Positions 25,483 through 34,065 of a stretch of 64,000 nt of DNA are shown here, piece by piece (within the stretch, counting starts at the first letter, position 1; each line of letters opens with the position of its first letter). Origin of the DNA: Bog-473 sp963783965 (GTDB taxonomy: Bacteria > Actinomycetota > Acidimicrobiia > Acidimicrobiales > RAAP-2); the NCBI GenBank assembly GCA_963783965.1, contig CAWAPQ010000001.1, positions 1-64,000 on the forward strand. The letters run 5' to 3'. The notes beneath the pieces are model-generated. The model saw only the letters and a program-made list of their open reading frames with translations. It did not search any database and was not told the origin of the DNA. Both the position numbers and the translations under genes were made by a program.

Positions 25483-26994
25483 ATGGCGGAGGAAATGCTG
25501 TTCACAGTCGCTGGGTCCGTCGCGATGCCGGCGCAGATGATCTCGCTCGAGGAAGCGGGCCTGGAGCAGCGCGCCGATCTGCAGGAGTGGGTCCTGTCGA
25601 ACCCGGGCATCCTCGGCCCCGCCGTCAAGGTCGTGACCTTCGAGTTCGAGGGGCTGCCCCCGGCGGGCATGGCGAACCGCGACCGGGTCTCGGTGCTGGG
25701 ACTCGGTGCCGACGGCCGCCTGGTGGTGGCCGAGCTCAAGAGCAGCCGGTCCGCCGACACCGAGGTGACGGCCATTAAGTACGCCGCCGCGGTGAGCCGG
25801 ATGCTGCCCGAGTCGCTGGCCGAGTACTACGCCCGCTTCCAGTCCCGCCGCCAGACCCCGATGAGCCCCGAAGAGGCGCTGGCCGAGCTCAAGGCCCATG
25901 CCCCCGACCTGTCCAACGAATCCCTGCGCCGCCCCCGCATCATTCTGCTGGCCCGCGACTTCTCGGCGGTCGTGACCGCCAGCGTGGTCTGGCTGAGCGA
26001 AATGGGCCTCGACATCACACTCGTCCAGATCAGCGCCTTCCGCTCCTACGTCTACGGACAGCTGGGCGCCAGCAACGTGCCGATGATCTCGGTCAGTCAG
26101 ATCTACCCGGTGCGCGAGGTCGAGGACTTCACCATCAGCCCCGAGCGCCAGCTGGCCAAGGAGATCGCCGATTCCAAGCGCCGGGTGCAGGACGCCGCGC
26201 TGGTGCGGCGCCTCGTCTCGACCGAGTCCGTGGCGGACGGGACCATCTTCACGCTGAGCCCGCGCACCGACCTCAACTTCGACATGCGCAGCCAGTTGGA
26301 GGAATGGCTGGACCAGGATCCTGCCCGCCGCACGGCGCACTGGCAGAACAACATGGGCGCGCCGATGGTCTGGGACGTCGACAAGGCGGCGTACACACCG
26401 GCCGGCCTGATCCGCCACATCGTCGAGCAGGCCACGGGCATCAGCGGGAACTACGTCGGCACCCAGTGGTGGCGCGATCCGACCGGCTGGAACATGGCCG
26501 AACTCGCCGGACCCCTCGGCGGCGGCAAGGGCGCCATGTACCGCGAGTACTGGTCGCGCTGGCTCGACAAGGTCCGCGTCAGCCATTCGCAGTGGACCCA
26601 GATGTCGACCCTGCCGGCCCAGAACTTCATCACACTCCCCTCACCCGTGCGCGGCACGCACTACGGCCTGAGTTTCGTGGCCGGCGGGCGCATGCGTTCG
26701 GACTTCTACGTCGACCTCGGCAGCCCAGAGGCCAGCGCGGCGCAGTTCGAGGTGTTGCAACTCCAGCAGGAGGCGATGGAGTCGATGTACGGGGCGCCGC
26801 TCTCGTGGGAGCGCCTCCCCGACCGCGCCGCCTACCGGGTGGCCGACTACAGCGAGGGCGACATCACCCAGGTCGAGGACTACGCGTTCTTCATCGACTG
26901 GATGATCGATGCGCAGGAGCGGCTCCGTCGAGCCGTCAATTTCATTCTGCAGACCGGCGAGCCGCCGGAGGACGGGGACTTCGACCGGCGCTGA
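25483..26994 (+). CDS. Predicted PD-(D/E)XK nuclease with C-terminal DUF4268
   Basis: 503 residues. The N-terminal domain runs from LEQRADLQEWVLSNPGIL to the core RVSVLGLGADGRLVVAELKS, with D/E-x-K, then the EVTAIKYAAAVS helix. The C-terminal ~160 residues (ISGNYVGTQWWR, later YGLSFVAGGRMRSDFYVDLG and WMIDAQERLRRAV) match DUF4268. Such fusions are found in defence and restriction contexts but are poorly characterised. The N-terminal domain is similar in order and motif to the element-borne nuclease at 13643. ATG 25483 is used; ATG 25495 is also possible. Confidence 0.75.
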   Translation: MAEEMLFTVAGSVAMPAQMISLEEAGLEQRADLQEWVLSNPGILGPAVKVVTFEFEGLPPAGMANRDRVSVLGLGADGRLVVAELKSSRSADTEVTAIKYAAAVSRMLPESLAEYYARFQSRRQTPMSPEEALAELKAHAPDLSNESLRRPRIILLARDFSAVVTASVVWLSEMGLDITLVQISAFRSYVYGQLGASNVPMISVSQIYPVREVEDFTISPERQLAKEIADSKRRVQDAALVRRLVSTESVADGTIFTLSPRTDLNFDMRSQLEEWLDQDPARRTAHWQNNMGAPMVWDVDKAAYTPAGLIRHIVEQATGISGNYVGTQWWRDPTGWNMAELAGPLGGGKGAMYREYWSRWLDKVRVSHSQWTQMSTLPAQNFITLPSPVRGTHYGLSFVAGGRMRSDFYVDLGSPEASAAQFEVLQLQQEAMESMYGAPLSWERLPDRAAYRVADYSEGDITQVEDYAFFIDWMIDAQERLRRAVNFILQTGEPPEDGDFDRR

Positions 26995-27088
26995 CCACGC
27001 GTGGCGTCGGATGGCCACACGCGCACGTTCACGGCCGGTCTCGAACCTGCTGAGCGCTCAGAGCGCTTCGTCTGCTCTGGAATCTGTT

Positions 27089-27562
27089 TCAATCGCCGGC
27101 GTCAGCGACTTCCTGCCAGGAGCGACCGCTGCGGATACTCAAGGGCTCTTCGGCAACGACATCCGAACCCCTCCGTGCCTGATCATCGTTCATCTTCACC
27201 AGGATCCATCGGCGATCGCCGGTCTTGGTGAGAGCGAAGCCCCCAGTCAGTTTGGCTCCTGAGAGCAAGAACGCGAGATGGCTGGGCTCGTCTCGCAGCA
27301 TCTCGTACGAGCCTTCATCCCAGATGATGACTGCTCCGGTACCACGGGACGCTCCAGGATGGACTCCTTCGAAGTCACCAGCCGCGAGTTCGTGATCCTC
27401 GACCGGTACGGCCAAGCGTTTGACGGAAGGGTCCATCGAGGGGCCTTTCGGCACAGCCCACGAACGAAGGACCGTGCCCACTTGGATTCGGAAGTCGAAA
27501 TGCAATGCCGTCGCGTCGTGCAACTGAACGACGAAGCGAGCGTCAGACGATTGCGGGCTCAT
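27089..27562 (-). CDS. Stand-alone LigD-type 3'-phosphoesterase domain protein
   Basis: 157 residues. RFVVQLHDATALHFDFRIQV, VLRSWAVPKGPSMDP, KRLAVPVEDHELAAGDFEGV and GTGAVIIWDEG reproduce the whole phosphoesterase (PE) domain of bacterial LigD, including the H-x-D and R/K residues of the active site. In non-homologous end joining this domain trims 3' ends. Here it is encoded without polymerase or ligase domains in the neighbourhood, as in several actinobacteria. The C-terminal KTGDRRWILVKMNDDQARR is also typical. Confidence 0.88.
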   Translation of the reverse strand: MSPQSSDARFVVQLHDATALHFDFRIQVGTVLRSWAVPKGPSMDPSVKRLAVPVEDHELAAGDFEGVHPGASRGTGAVIIWDEGSYEMLRDEPSHLAFLLSGAKLTGGFALTKTGDRRWILVKMNDDQARRGSDVVAEEPLSIRSGRSWQEVADAGD

Positions 27563-27612
27563 ACGTCACGGTAACCTCCGGTGTGAGGACACCTACCCTC
27601 TGACGTGGGTGC

Positions 27613-28698
27613 TCACGGGTGATAAAGCAAGATGCCGGCCTCTTCACGACGCTGCAGTGCGCCTCTCGCCCGCAGGTGCTCGAGGTGTGCGAAGGTCTCG
27701 GCCTCGGCCATGGAGCCCCATGACCGCTGGGCGAACAGCTCATGTGACAGGTCGACGACGTTGGCCCAGCCCGAGGCGTCACAGATCTCGAGCAGCGTGT
27801 CCAACCGTTCGTAGTGGTGGCGCTTGATCTCCTCGGCCCGGCCGGGCAGATCCTCGAACGGTTGGCCGTGCGCCGGCAACACGGTGGACACGTGAGGCAA
27901 GGCGGACAAGCGGTCGAGCGACTCGAGGTAACTCAGGAGCGGGTCACCCGCGATAAGCCCTGAAATGTGCGGCGTGATGGTGGGCAACACCTGATCGCCG
28001 ACGAGCAGGACCCCGGCCTCCTCGTCGTAGAGGCAGAGATGGTCGTCGGTGTGGCCCGGAGTGAAGAGGCCGACCCAGTCCCGGCCGCCCAGCGTGAGGT
28101 GATCACGATCGGCCACCCGGCGAGACGGGCGGGGTGGCTTGAACCATCTGAAGAAATCGGCCTGATGGGCCAGCATTTTGGCTCGGGCTTCGGGTGGCGG
28201 TCCGACCGTTGATCCGCCCCAGGGCGCCGGCCGCTCAATGCGGATGCTGGGTATCGGACTCTCGTCCGGATCGATGTCGTCCGCCGCCTCGAGCTCGCGA
28301 TCGTCGATGTCATCGGGATCGAAGAACGTACGGAAGCGGTCAGAGGCGACCACGTCGCCTCCGCTCTCCTGGGCCAACAACCCTGCGCCGCCGAAGTGGT
28401 CGGGATGCGAATGTGTGACGACGATGGTGTGTACCCGCTCCAAAGGGATTTCCGCCGCCTTCATGCGGCTCCGGAGGGACAGCCAGGACTCTTCGCCTGG
28501 GAGCCCCGGATCGACCAGCGTGAAGCCCCTGTCATCCTCGAGGGCATACGTGTTGACGTGGCCCAACCCAGTGAAATCGATGGGAAGCTGGAGTCGCAGA
28601 ATGCCAGGGGCGACTTCGACGATGTCCGGCGACGCGTCCATCTGTTCCTGCTTGGGCGTGCGAGGGGTCGCTGCCTCTGTCGGTTCGGACGTCGCCAT
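27613..28698 (-). CDS. MBL-fold metallohydrolase
   Basis: 361 residues from ATG 28698 (an in-frame TTG at 28707 is possible). The metal-binding motif is VVTHSHPDHFGGAG, with further ligands in GLFTPGHTDDHLCL, LLVGDQVLP and VLPAHGQPFE. A C-terminal helical domain with a winged-helix look (WGSMAEAETFAHLEHLRARG) follows, as in the LACTB2-like group with MBL plus wHTH. An inserted acidic loop (FDPDDIDDRELEAADDIDPD) sits between motifs. It may act as a thioesterase, lactonase or RNA hydrolase; the substrate is unknown. Confidence 0.88.
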   Translation of the reverse strand: MATSEPTEAATPRTPKQEQMDASPDIVEVAPGILRLQLPIDFTGLGHVNTYALEDDRGFTLVDPGLPGEESWLSLRSRMKAAEIPLERVHTIVVTHSHPDHFGGAGLLAQESGGDVVASDRFRTFFDPDDIDDRELEAADDIDPDESPIPSIRIERPAPWGGSTVGPPPEARAKMLAHQADFFRWFKPPRPSRRVADRDHLTLGGRDWVGLFTPGHTDDHLCLYDEEAGVLLVGDQVLPTITPHISGLIAGDPLLSYLESLDRLSALPHVSTVLPAHGQPFEDLPGRAEEIKRHHYERLDTLLEICDASGWANVVDLSHELFAQRSWGSMAEAETFAHLEHLRARGALQRREEAGILLYHP

Positions 28699-28772
28699 TG
28701 TGGGCAATCTACCTTGGCTCGCTTACGACACGAGACGGTGGTCCTCCGCACCCCCCGAAGGGATGCAGCACG

Positions 28773-29612
28773 TCACGTCGTCTTCAGCTTCCACACGGCC
28801 ATCGGTGCGAACACAATGACCAGACCCGCCGTCCACAGCAGCGAGGGCACGAGATAGTACGAGACCGGGTGCCCGAGCAGCGCCTGCGCCTGCGGGCCGC
28901 CGGTCAGCAGTCGCACCGTGTTGACCATCTGCGTCATGGGCTGGTTGTTGGCGAAGGCCTGCATCCAGCCCGGCATGGTCGACACCGGCACGTAGGCCGA
29001 CGAGACGAAGCTGAGCGGGAACACCAGGAACGAGAGGCCCTGCGCCGCCTGCGGGCTGCCCGCCATGAGGCCCAGCGCGATGAACAACCAGACGAAGGCG
29101 AATCCGTAGAGGATGGTCAGACCGAGCGCCGCCACCGCGTCGAGGGTCGTGCCGGTGACGCGGAAGCCGACGGCGAAACCGGCCACGGTCATGACGACCA
29201 CGCCCCAGGCTACGAGCGCCGTATCTGCCCCCACCCGCCCCGAGACGATCGACAGCAGCCGGATCGGCAGGCTGCGCAGCCGGTCGAAGAGCCCGCCCTC
29301 CTTGTCGTCGGCGACACCGCTGGCCGCGCTCATGCCCTGGAACAGCACGCCGGTCACGACGAACCCGGGCACCAGGAAGTCCACGTAGGACAGGCTGCCG
29401 GTGTGGCCCACCGCACCGCCGAAGACGTAGCGGAAGATGAGGAGGAAGAGCAGTCCCTGGGCCGTGCCCGCGATGAGCAGCGCCGGCGAGCGGATGAATT
29501 TCTTGAGCGTGCGCGCCGCCACCTGTTCGGTCGCCACGAGGAACGACGCGCCCTGGTTGGTGACCGCTGTCGTCGGCCGGGACTGGCGTGGTGGGTCGAG
29601 GGTGATGGTCAT
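28773..29612 (-). CDS. DrrB-like ABC-2 type permease (second exporter)
   Basis: 279 residues from ATG 29612 (MTITLDPPRQSR). Six membrane helices are visible, including LLFLLIFRYVFGGAV, YVDFLVPGFVVTGVLFQGM, VVVMTVAGFAVGFRV and FLVFPLSFVSSAYVPVS, with the PVSTMPGWMQAFANNQP loop of the family. The start overlaps the repaired stop of the ATPase gene by ATGA (29609-29612), the same arrangement as the first DrrAB pair. As written in the consensus the two genes read as one 619-codon frame, which I consider an artefact of a shift in the hexamer repeat. Confidence 0.85.
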   Translation of the reverse strand: MTITLDPPRQSRPTTAVTNQGASFLVATEQVAARTLKKFIRSPALLIAGTAQGLLFLLIFRYVFGGAVGHTGSLSYVDFLVPGFVVTGVLFQGMSAASGVADDKEGGLFDRLRSLPIRLLSIVSGRVGADTALVAWGVVVMTVAGFAVGFRVTGTTLDAVAALGLTILYGFAFVWLFIALGLMAGSPQAAQGLSFLVFPLSFVSSAYVPVSTMPGWMQAFANNQPMTQMVNTVRLLTGGPQAQALLGHPVSYYLVPSLLWTAGLVIVFAPMAVWKLKTT

Positions 29613-30632
29613 GCTGCGTTCTCCTTCGGGGCGGTGGGGTCGGTGTCGGTGTCGGGTGTCGGTGTCGGTGTGGGTGTCGGTGTCGGTGTGGGTGTCGGCG
29701 GGGCGCCCAGTGAGGGCGAGGAACACTTCGTCGAGGGTGGGCCGGCGCAGCGCGATGTCCTCCACCGGCACCGCGGCGTCGTCGAGGGCGCGCACGACGA
29801 TGGGCAGCAACTTCGAGCCACCCGGCGCGGCGAGCGAGCACCGGCGCGTCGCCGGGTCGGTCGACGGCTCGGCCATGCCGAGCGACCCCAGCACCTCGGC
29901 CGCCCGCTGCATGGTGGCGACGTCGATGGTGTGCAGCTCGACCATGTCGGCGCCGACGCGGGACTTGAGCTCGTTCGGCGTGCCCTGGGCGATCACGCGG
30001 CCGTCGTCGATGATGACGATGGCGGACGCGAGGTGATCGGCCTCATCGAGATACTGCGTGGTCAACACGACGTCGGTCCCGCTCGCGCTCATGGCGTGCA
30101 CGGCGTCCCACACCTCGTTGCGGCTGCCGGGGTCGAGGCCCGTCGTCGGCTCGTCGAGCAACAGCAGCCGGGGCGAGCCGACCAGGCTCGCCCCGAGGTC
30201 GAGCCGCCGTCGCATCCCGCCGGAATAGGTCCGGACCTGGCGGTCGGCGGCCTCCACCAGATCCATCTGCTGCAGGATCGCTTGGGCGGAGGTCACCGCC
30301 TCGGCGCGGCCCTGGCCGTACAGGCGGGCCACCATCACCAGGTTCTCGCGGCCCGTCATCATCTCCTCGACGGCGGCCGACTGGCCGGCGAGGCCGATCA
30401 TGCGGCGCACCGCCATGGGGTCGCGCACGACGTCGTGCCCGTTGACGACGAGCGTGCCGCGGTCGGGCGCGATGAGCGTCGCCACCATGCGGATGAAGGT
30501 CGTCTTGCCGGCGCCGTTGGGACCGAGGATGGCCACCGGCTGTCCGGCCGCCAGCGTGAGGGTGAGGTCGGAGAGGGCCTGCACCTTCCCGAATTTCTTG
30601 CTGAGGCCGTCGGCCTCTATGAGCGCGTCCAT
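29609..30632 (-). CDS. DrrA-like ABC exporter ATPase (second exporter; shift in repeat)
   Basis: About 340 residues. Walker A is GPNGAGKTTFIRMV, the signature is YSGGMRRRLDLGA, Walker B is LLLLDEPTTGLDP, and the C-terminal domain ends RRPTLDEVFLALTGRPAD. After that comes a (Pro-Thr)n or (Asp-Thr-His-Thr)n tail encoded by a GTGTCG-type repeat. In the alternative frame the tail is PTPTPTPTPDTDTDPTAPKE and stops with TGA overlapping the permease ATG. One extra base in the repeat explains the apparent fusion. Upstream is a PadR gene on the same strand, the likely regulator. Confidence 0.85.
29636..29699. repeat. Hexanucleotide tandem repeat (GGTGTC-type)
   Basis: About ten imperfect copies of GGTGTC/GTGTGG units in the 3' end of the second DrrA gene. 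Length change by non-multiples of three would switch between separate and fused ATPase-permease products. Confidence 0.7.
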
Positions 30633-30823
30633 GCGCGCCTCCTTTCGTGGGTTCGTTGCAGAACTCGTCCCACGGAGGTCGCCTACGCTCTCAGGTGCTG
30701 CCCCGGGCGAAGGTCCTTCGTGGATCGGGCTCGTGGTTGTACGGGCCCGGGGCCGCGTGGTTCGACACGCGGTCTCGGGCCATTCCTTACGGGGTCACTC
30801 CTTCGGGGCGACCCCTTGAGGAG

Positions 30824-31465
30824 TCACTCCCTGGGGATTTCGAAGGAGAAGTGCACCTCCTCGGGATCGAAGTCTTCGGTCTGGAAGAGGCGCCACAAGT
30901 CGAGCCCCTCGAGGGTGCCGTTCTGCATCTCGTCGGCGAGGGCGGTGACGAAGCGCAACTCGGCGACGAGCTGGCCCTCCTCGTACTCCGCCTCGAGGGC
31001 GAAGATGCGCGGCAGCCCGGCCTCGCGGGCCGCCTTCTCGACGCCGCGCAGGGAGGCCAGCTTGACGGTCAGCATCTCGGCCCGGTGCCGGAGCGCGGCC
31101 AGCGCGTCGTCGGGGTCGAGGGCCGGCAGGAAGGACAGGCCGGCCATGAAGGCGGGGTACTCCTTGGCGGAGGTGCCGATGAGCTCGGTGAGCCAGTCCG
31201 TCATCTCGGTGGCGCCGGCGTCGGTGATCTCGTAGATGGTGCGCTGGGGCCGCTTCCCCTCCCGCACGGTGCCGGTCGCCTTTATGAAGCCTTTCTTCTC
31301 GAGGGACTCGACGACGGCGTAGAGGGAGCCGTAATTGAGACGGACGCTCTGCTCCTTGGCCCGGGCCCGCAGGGTCTGCGCCACCTCGTAGGGGTGCATG
31401 GGCTTCTCGTACAGGCAGACCAGGACCGCCAGGGCGAGGGGGTTGGAGCGGGACCATCTCGGCAT
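30824..31465 (-). CDS. PadR family transcriptional regulator
   Basis: 213 residues. The N-terminal winged helix is LALAVLVCLYEKPMHPYEVA with VRLNYGSLYAVVESLEKKGF and the wing IYEITDAGATEM. The C-terminal ~100 residues form the coiled dimerisation helices of the Vir-type PadR proteins. It lies 191 bases upstream of the second DrrAB operon on the same strand. PadR proteins are typical repressors of multidrug exporters, so this is the probable local regulator. Confidence 0.9.
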   Translation of the reverse strand: MPRWSRSNPLALAVLVCLYEKPMHPYEVAQTLRARAKEQSVRLNYGSLYAVVESLEKKGFIKATGTVREGKRPQRTIYEITDAGATEMTDWLTELIGTSAKEYPAFMAGLSFLPALDPDDALAALRHRAEMLTVKLASLRGVEKAAREAGLPRIFALEAEYEEGQLVAELRFVTALADEMQNGTLEGLDLWRLFQTEDFDPEEVHFSFEIPRE

Positions 31466-31572
31466 CCGGTCAGTATATTCCGATCAGAGTAATCTGTAAA
31501 GAGTGCTCTACGAAAAGTCCGGTGTCGGCGAGCCGGGGCGTCGGCGCTGCGACCGGCGTAACCTCCCTGGTC

Positions 31573-32382
31573 ATGGGGCCGACGATCCTGCACGTGGCGC
31601 CGCACCCCGACGACGAGGCGGTGGGATGCCCGGGTGCCCTCCTCCACCTGCGCGACCGGGGCTGGAACGTGGTCAGCGTTACCGCCAGCCTGGGCTTTTC
31701 CGGTCAGTGGGAGCGGCGCCGGGCCGAGGCGGAGGACGCCGCACGGCGGGCCGGCTTCGAACCCGTCTTCCTGGACCCGCCTCTCAACCTCGACCTCGAA
31801 GGGGACCTCGCCCTGGCCACCCGACGCGTCGCCACCGAGCTCCCGAACCTCGTCGAAGAGCACGGGGCGTCCATCGTCGTGTCGCCCTCGCCCCACGACG
31901 TACACCACGCCCACGAGGCCGTGGGCCGGGGCGTCCAGCGGGCCATGGCTGCCCTGCCCCCGACGGTGCGCTGGTGGATGTGGGGCGTGTGGGGGGACCT
32001 GCCGGCGCCGAACGTCTACTACGGCTTCGACGACGCTGTCCTGGACCGTGCGCTCGACGTCCTCGACGCGTATGCGGGCGAGCTCGAGCGCAACGACTAC
32101 CGGCCCTTCCTGACGGGCCGGGCCGCCGCCAACGCGGTCATGGGCTCCGAGCGCGTCTTCGGCTTCGGCTCCCCCGCCGCCAGCACGCACCCCTACGCCG
32201 ACCTCGTCACCGAGGTCCGGCTGGTCGACGGCCGGTTCATGGCATCCGAGCCCCACCACCTCGACCAGGGCCCCGAGCCCTCGGCGCTGTACGACGTCGA
32301 CCTGACGCCGTGGCTCGACTCCCCGACCGCGCACGAAATGGTGGGCTACATCCGTGAGGTACGCGAGGAGCCGGGACGGTGA
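31573..32382 (+). CDS. PIG-L family deacetylase
   Basis: 269 residues from ATG 31573. The metal site APHPDDEAVGCPG lies at residues 8-20, then SPSPHDVHHAHE supplies the distal histidine pair. PIG-L/MshB enzymes remove an N-acetyl group from an amino sugar or related small molecule with zinc. The next gene starts inside its stop (GTGA, 32379-32382), tying it to two PhyH dioxygenases and an LLM oxidoreductase. That company is unlike mycothiol biosynthesis and hints at tailoring or breakdown of a modified sugar or natural product. Confidence 0.9.
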   Translation: MGPTILHVAPHPDDEAVGCPGALLHLRDRGWNVVSVTASLGFSGQWERRRAEAEDAARRAGFEPVFLDPPLNLDLEGDLALATRRVATELPNLVEEHGASIVVSPSPHDVHHAHEAVGRGVQRAMAALPPTVRWWMWGVWGDLPAPNVYYGFDDAVLDRALDVLDAYAGELERNDYRPFLTGRAAANAVMGSERVFGFGSPAASTHPYADLVTEVRLVDGRFMASEPHHLDQGPEPSALYDVDLTPWLDSPTAHEMVGYIREVREEPGR

Positions 32383-33207
32383 CCACGGCCGCCACGCTCA
32401 CGCCACGCCTGGTCAGGGACTTCCGGCGCGACGGGTTCGTGGTGGTGCCCGACCTCCTCTCCGCCGGCGAGCTGCGGCACTTCGGCGCCGCCGTCGACGA
32501 GGGGGTCGCCCGGCGCAGCCGGCACGATGCCCGCCAGCTGGCCGAGAAGTCGCTCTACGAGCAGAGCTTCATTCAGTGCCAGAACCTGTGGGAGGACTGC
32601 CCGGACGTCCGGCCGCTGACCTTCCATCCCGCCATCGCCGAGACGGCGGCCCGTCTGCTCGGCGTGGCCGCGGTCCGGCTCTGGCACGACCAGGCGCTCT
32701 ACAAGGAGGGTGGCGGGCGCCAGACCGACCCCCACCAGGACCATCCCTACTGGCCCATCGTCGAGACCGACACCATCACGGCCTGGATCCCCTTCGACGG
32801 CTCCACGTTCGAGACCGGTGCCATGGGCTACCTCCCCGGGAGCCACCGGCTCGGCCTGCGCGAGTTCGTCGACATCTTCAGCGGCCACGGTGACGACCCG
32901 CTGACCCGGGCCGAGCTGGAGGCGATCGACGCCCGTGTTCGTGGAGGTGCCGGCCGGGTCGGTCGCCTTCCACCACGGCCTCACCTTCCACTTGGCCAAG
33001 CCCAACCGGACCGGTACCGTCCGTCGCGTGCACACCGCCATCTACTTCGCCGACGGGTCCACCCGCGGCGAGGGCTCCTACCCGCACCCCGCGGTGGAAC
33101 GGGCCGGGATCGCCATGGGTGCCGTCATCGCCAGCGACGTCACGCCGCTGGCCTGGCCCCGCCCCGACGGTGCGCTGCCCGATCCGCCTGCGGTCCCCAT
33201 GGCCTGA
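32379..33207 (+). CDS. Phytanoyl-CoA dioxygenase (PhyH) family protein 1 (one frameshift)
   Basis: About 275 residues after removing one C at about 32932. The start is LVRDFRRDGFVVVPDLLSAG. The iron-binding HxD is in TDPHQDHPYWPIVE. After the shift FVEVPAGSVAFHHGLTFHLA supplies the distal His, and RRVHTAIYFADG the 2-oxoglutarate Arg region. It is a non-heme Fe(II)/2-oxoglutarate oxygenase that hydroxylates or halogenates a small molecule. The stop overlaps the start of the second PhyH gene (TGATG). In the raw consensus the two look fused, which is an artefact of the shift. Confidence 0.82.
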
Positions 33208-34004
33208 TGACGGTCTCGGTGCTCACGGCGGCGCAGCGGACCTCGTGGACGGAGCGGGGCTTCTTCCGGGTCGGGGGATTCGCCGACCCGGCCACGTGCA
33301 CGGCCATGCTGGAGCGGGTGACCGCGGTGGTGCGGGACCCCGCCTTGGCTCAAGAGCTCGGCGTCAAGGTGTTGCCCGAGAGCAACAAGGCCGGGGTGGC
33401 GGTGGCGCACCCCGAAGACGGCGTGTCCAAGGTCTTCAAGCTGCACCGCGACCCCGTCTTCGCCCGCTTCGCCCACTCGCCCGGCGTCGTCGACGTCGTG
33501 GCGGAACTGGTCACCCCCGACATCGACGTCTTCCTGTCGCAGTTCATCTTCAAGACGCCCGGTGCGTGGGGCCAGCCGTGGCACCAGGACTCCTTCTACT
33601 TCCCGTTCGAGCCGGCCCGGCCGGTCGTGGGCGTCTGGCTGGCCGTCACCGAGGCCACCCTGGTCAACGGGTGCCTCCACGTGCTGCCCGGGTCGCAGAC
33701 CGAGCCGGTGCACACGCACATCCCCGACCGGCGTCCGGGGGCCAACTACGGCTACTTCGAGATCGTCGACCACGACATGGGGGCCGCCGAGCCGGTGCTC
33801 ATGGACCCGGGCGACCTGCTGGTCTTCGACAGCCACCTGATGCACTGCTCGACGGACAACGAGTCCGACGGCATCCGCGCCGCCATGGTGTACCACTACG
33901 CCGCGGCGGGCACCGTCGACCACTCCGAGGAGTACTTCCCGTCCACCAACGACTGGGTGCCGGTGCGGCGCGACGGGCGGCCCACGTCGCCGCTGGCGGC
34001 GTGA
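33207..34004 (+). CDS. Phytanoyl-CoA dioxygenase (PhyH) family protein 2
   Basis: 265 residues, intact. The metal HxD is in WGQPWHQDSFYFPFEP and the distal His in LLVFDSHLMHCSTDNES, with the usual cofactor Arg after it (GIRAAMVYHY). The two PhyH proteins differ clearly in sequence, so they probably act on successive steps or different carbons rather than being recent duplicates. It is followed after 61 bases by an LLM oxidoreductase. Confidence 0.9.
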   Translation: MTVSVLTAAQRTSWTERGFFRVGGFADPATCTAMLERVTAVVRDPALAQELGVKVLPESNKAGVAVAHPEDGVSKVFKLHRDPVFARFAHSPGVVDVVAELVTPDIDVFLSQFIFKTPGAWGQPWHQDSFYFPFEPARPVVGVWLAVTEATLVNGCLHVLPGSQTEPVHTHIPDRRPGANYGYFEIVDHDMGAAEPVLMDPGDLLVFDSHLMHCSTDNESDGIRAAMVYHYAAAGTVDHSEEYFPSTNDWVPVRRDGRPTSPLAA

Positions 34005-34022
34005 CCGCCCCGCTCGGCCGGG

Positions 34023-34045
34023 GCCGGGACCGGGACCGGGACCGG
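34023..34045. repeat. Short GGGACC hexamer tandem repeat
   Basis: Three to four GGGACC units in the 61-bp gap between the second PhyH gene and the LLM gene. No function evident. Confidence 0.5.
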
Positions 34046-34065
34046 AGCAGCGGTCGGGTGGTCAC

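Noticed and set aside
24706..26586. 626-codon minus-strand ORF
   Set aside because: Antisense to the amidase and the DUF4268 nuclease; no recognisable domain.
28698..31235. 845-codon plus-strand ORF
   Set aside because: Antisense to the MBL, DrrB, DrrA and PadR genes; Arg/Gly/His-rich composition typical of the reverse frame of GC-rich coding DNA.
32379..34004. 541-codon double PhyH fusion
   Set aside because: The distal motif of the first PhyH lies in another frame ending at 33207 with TGATG; the fusion is due to one extra base.
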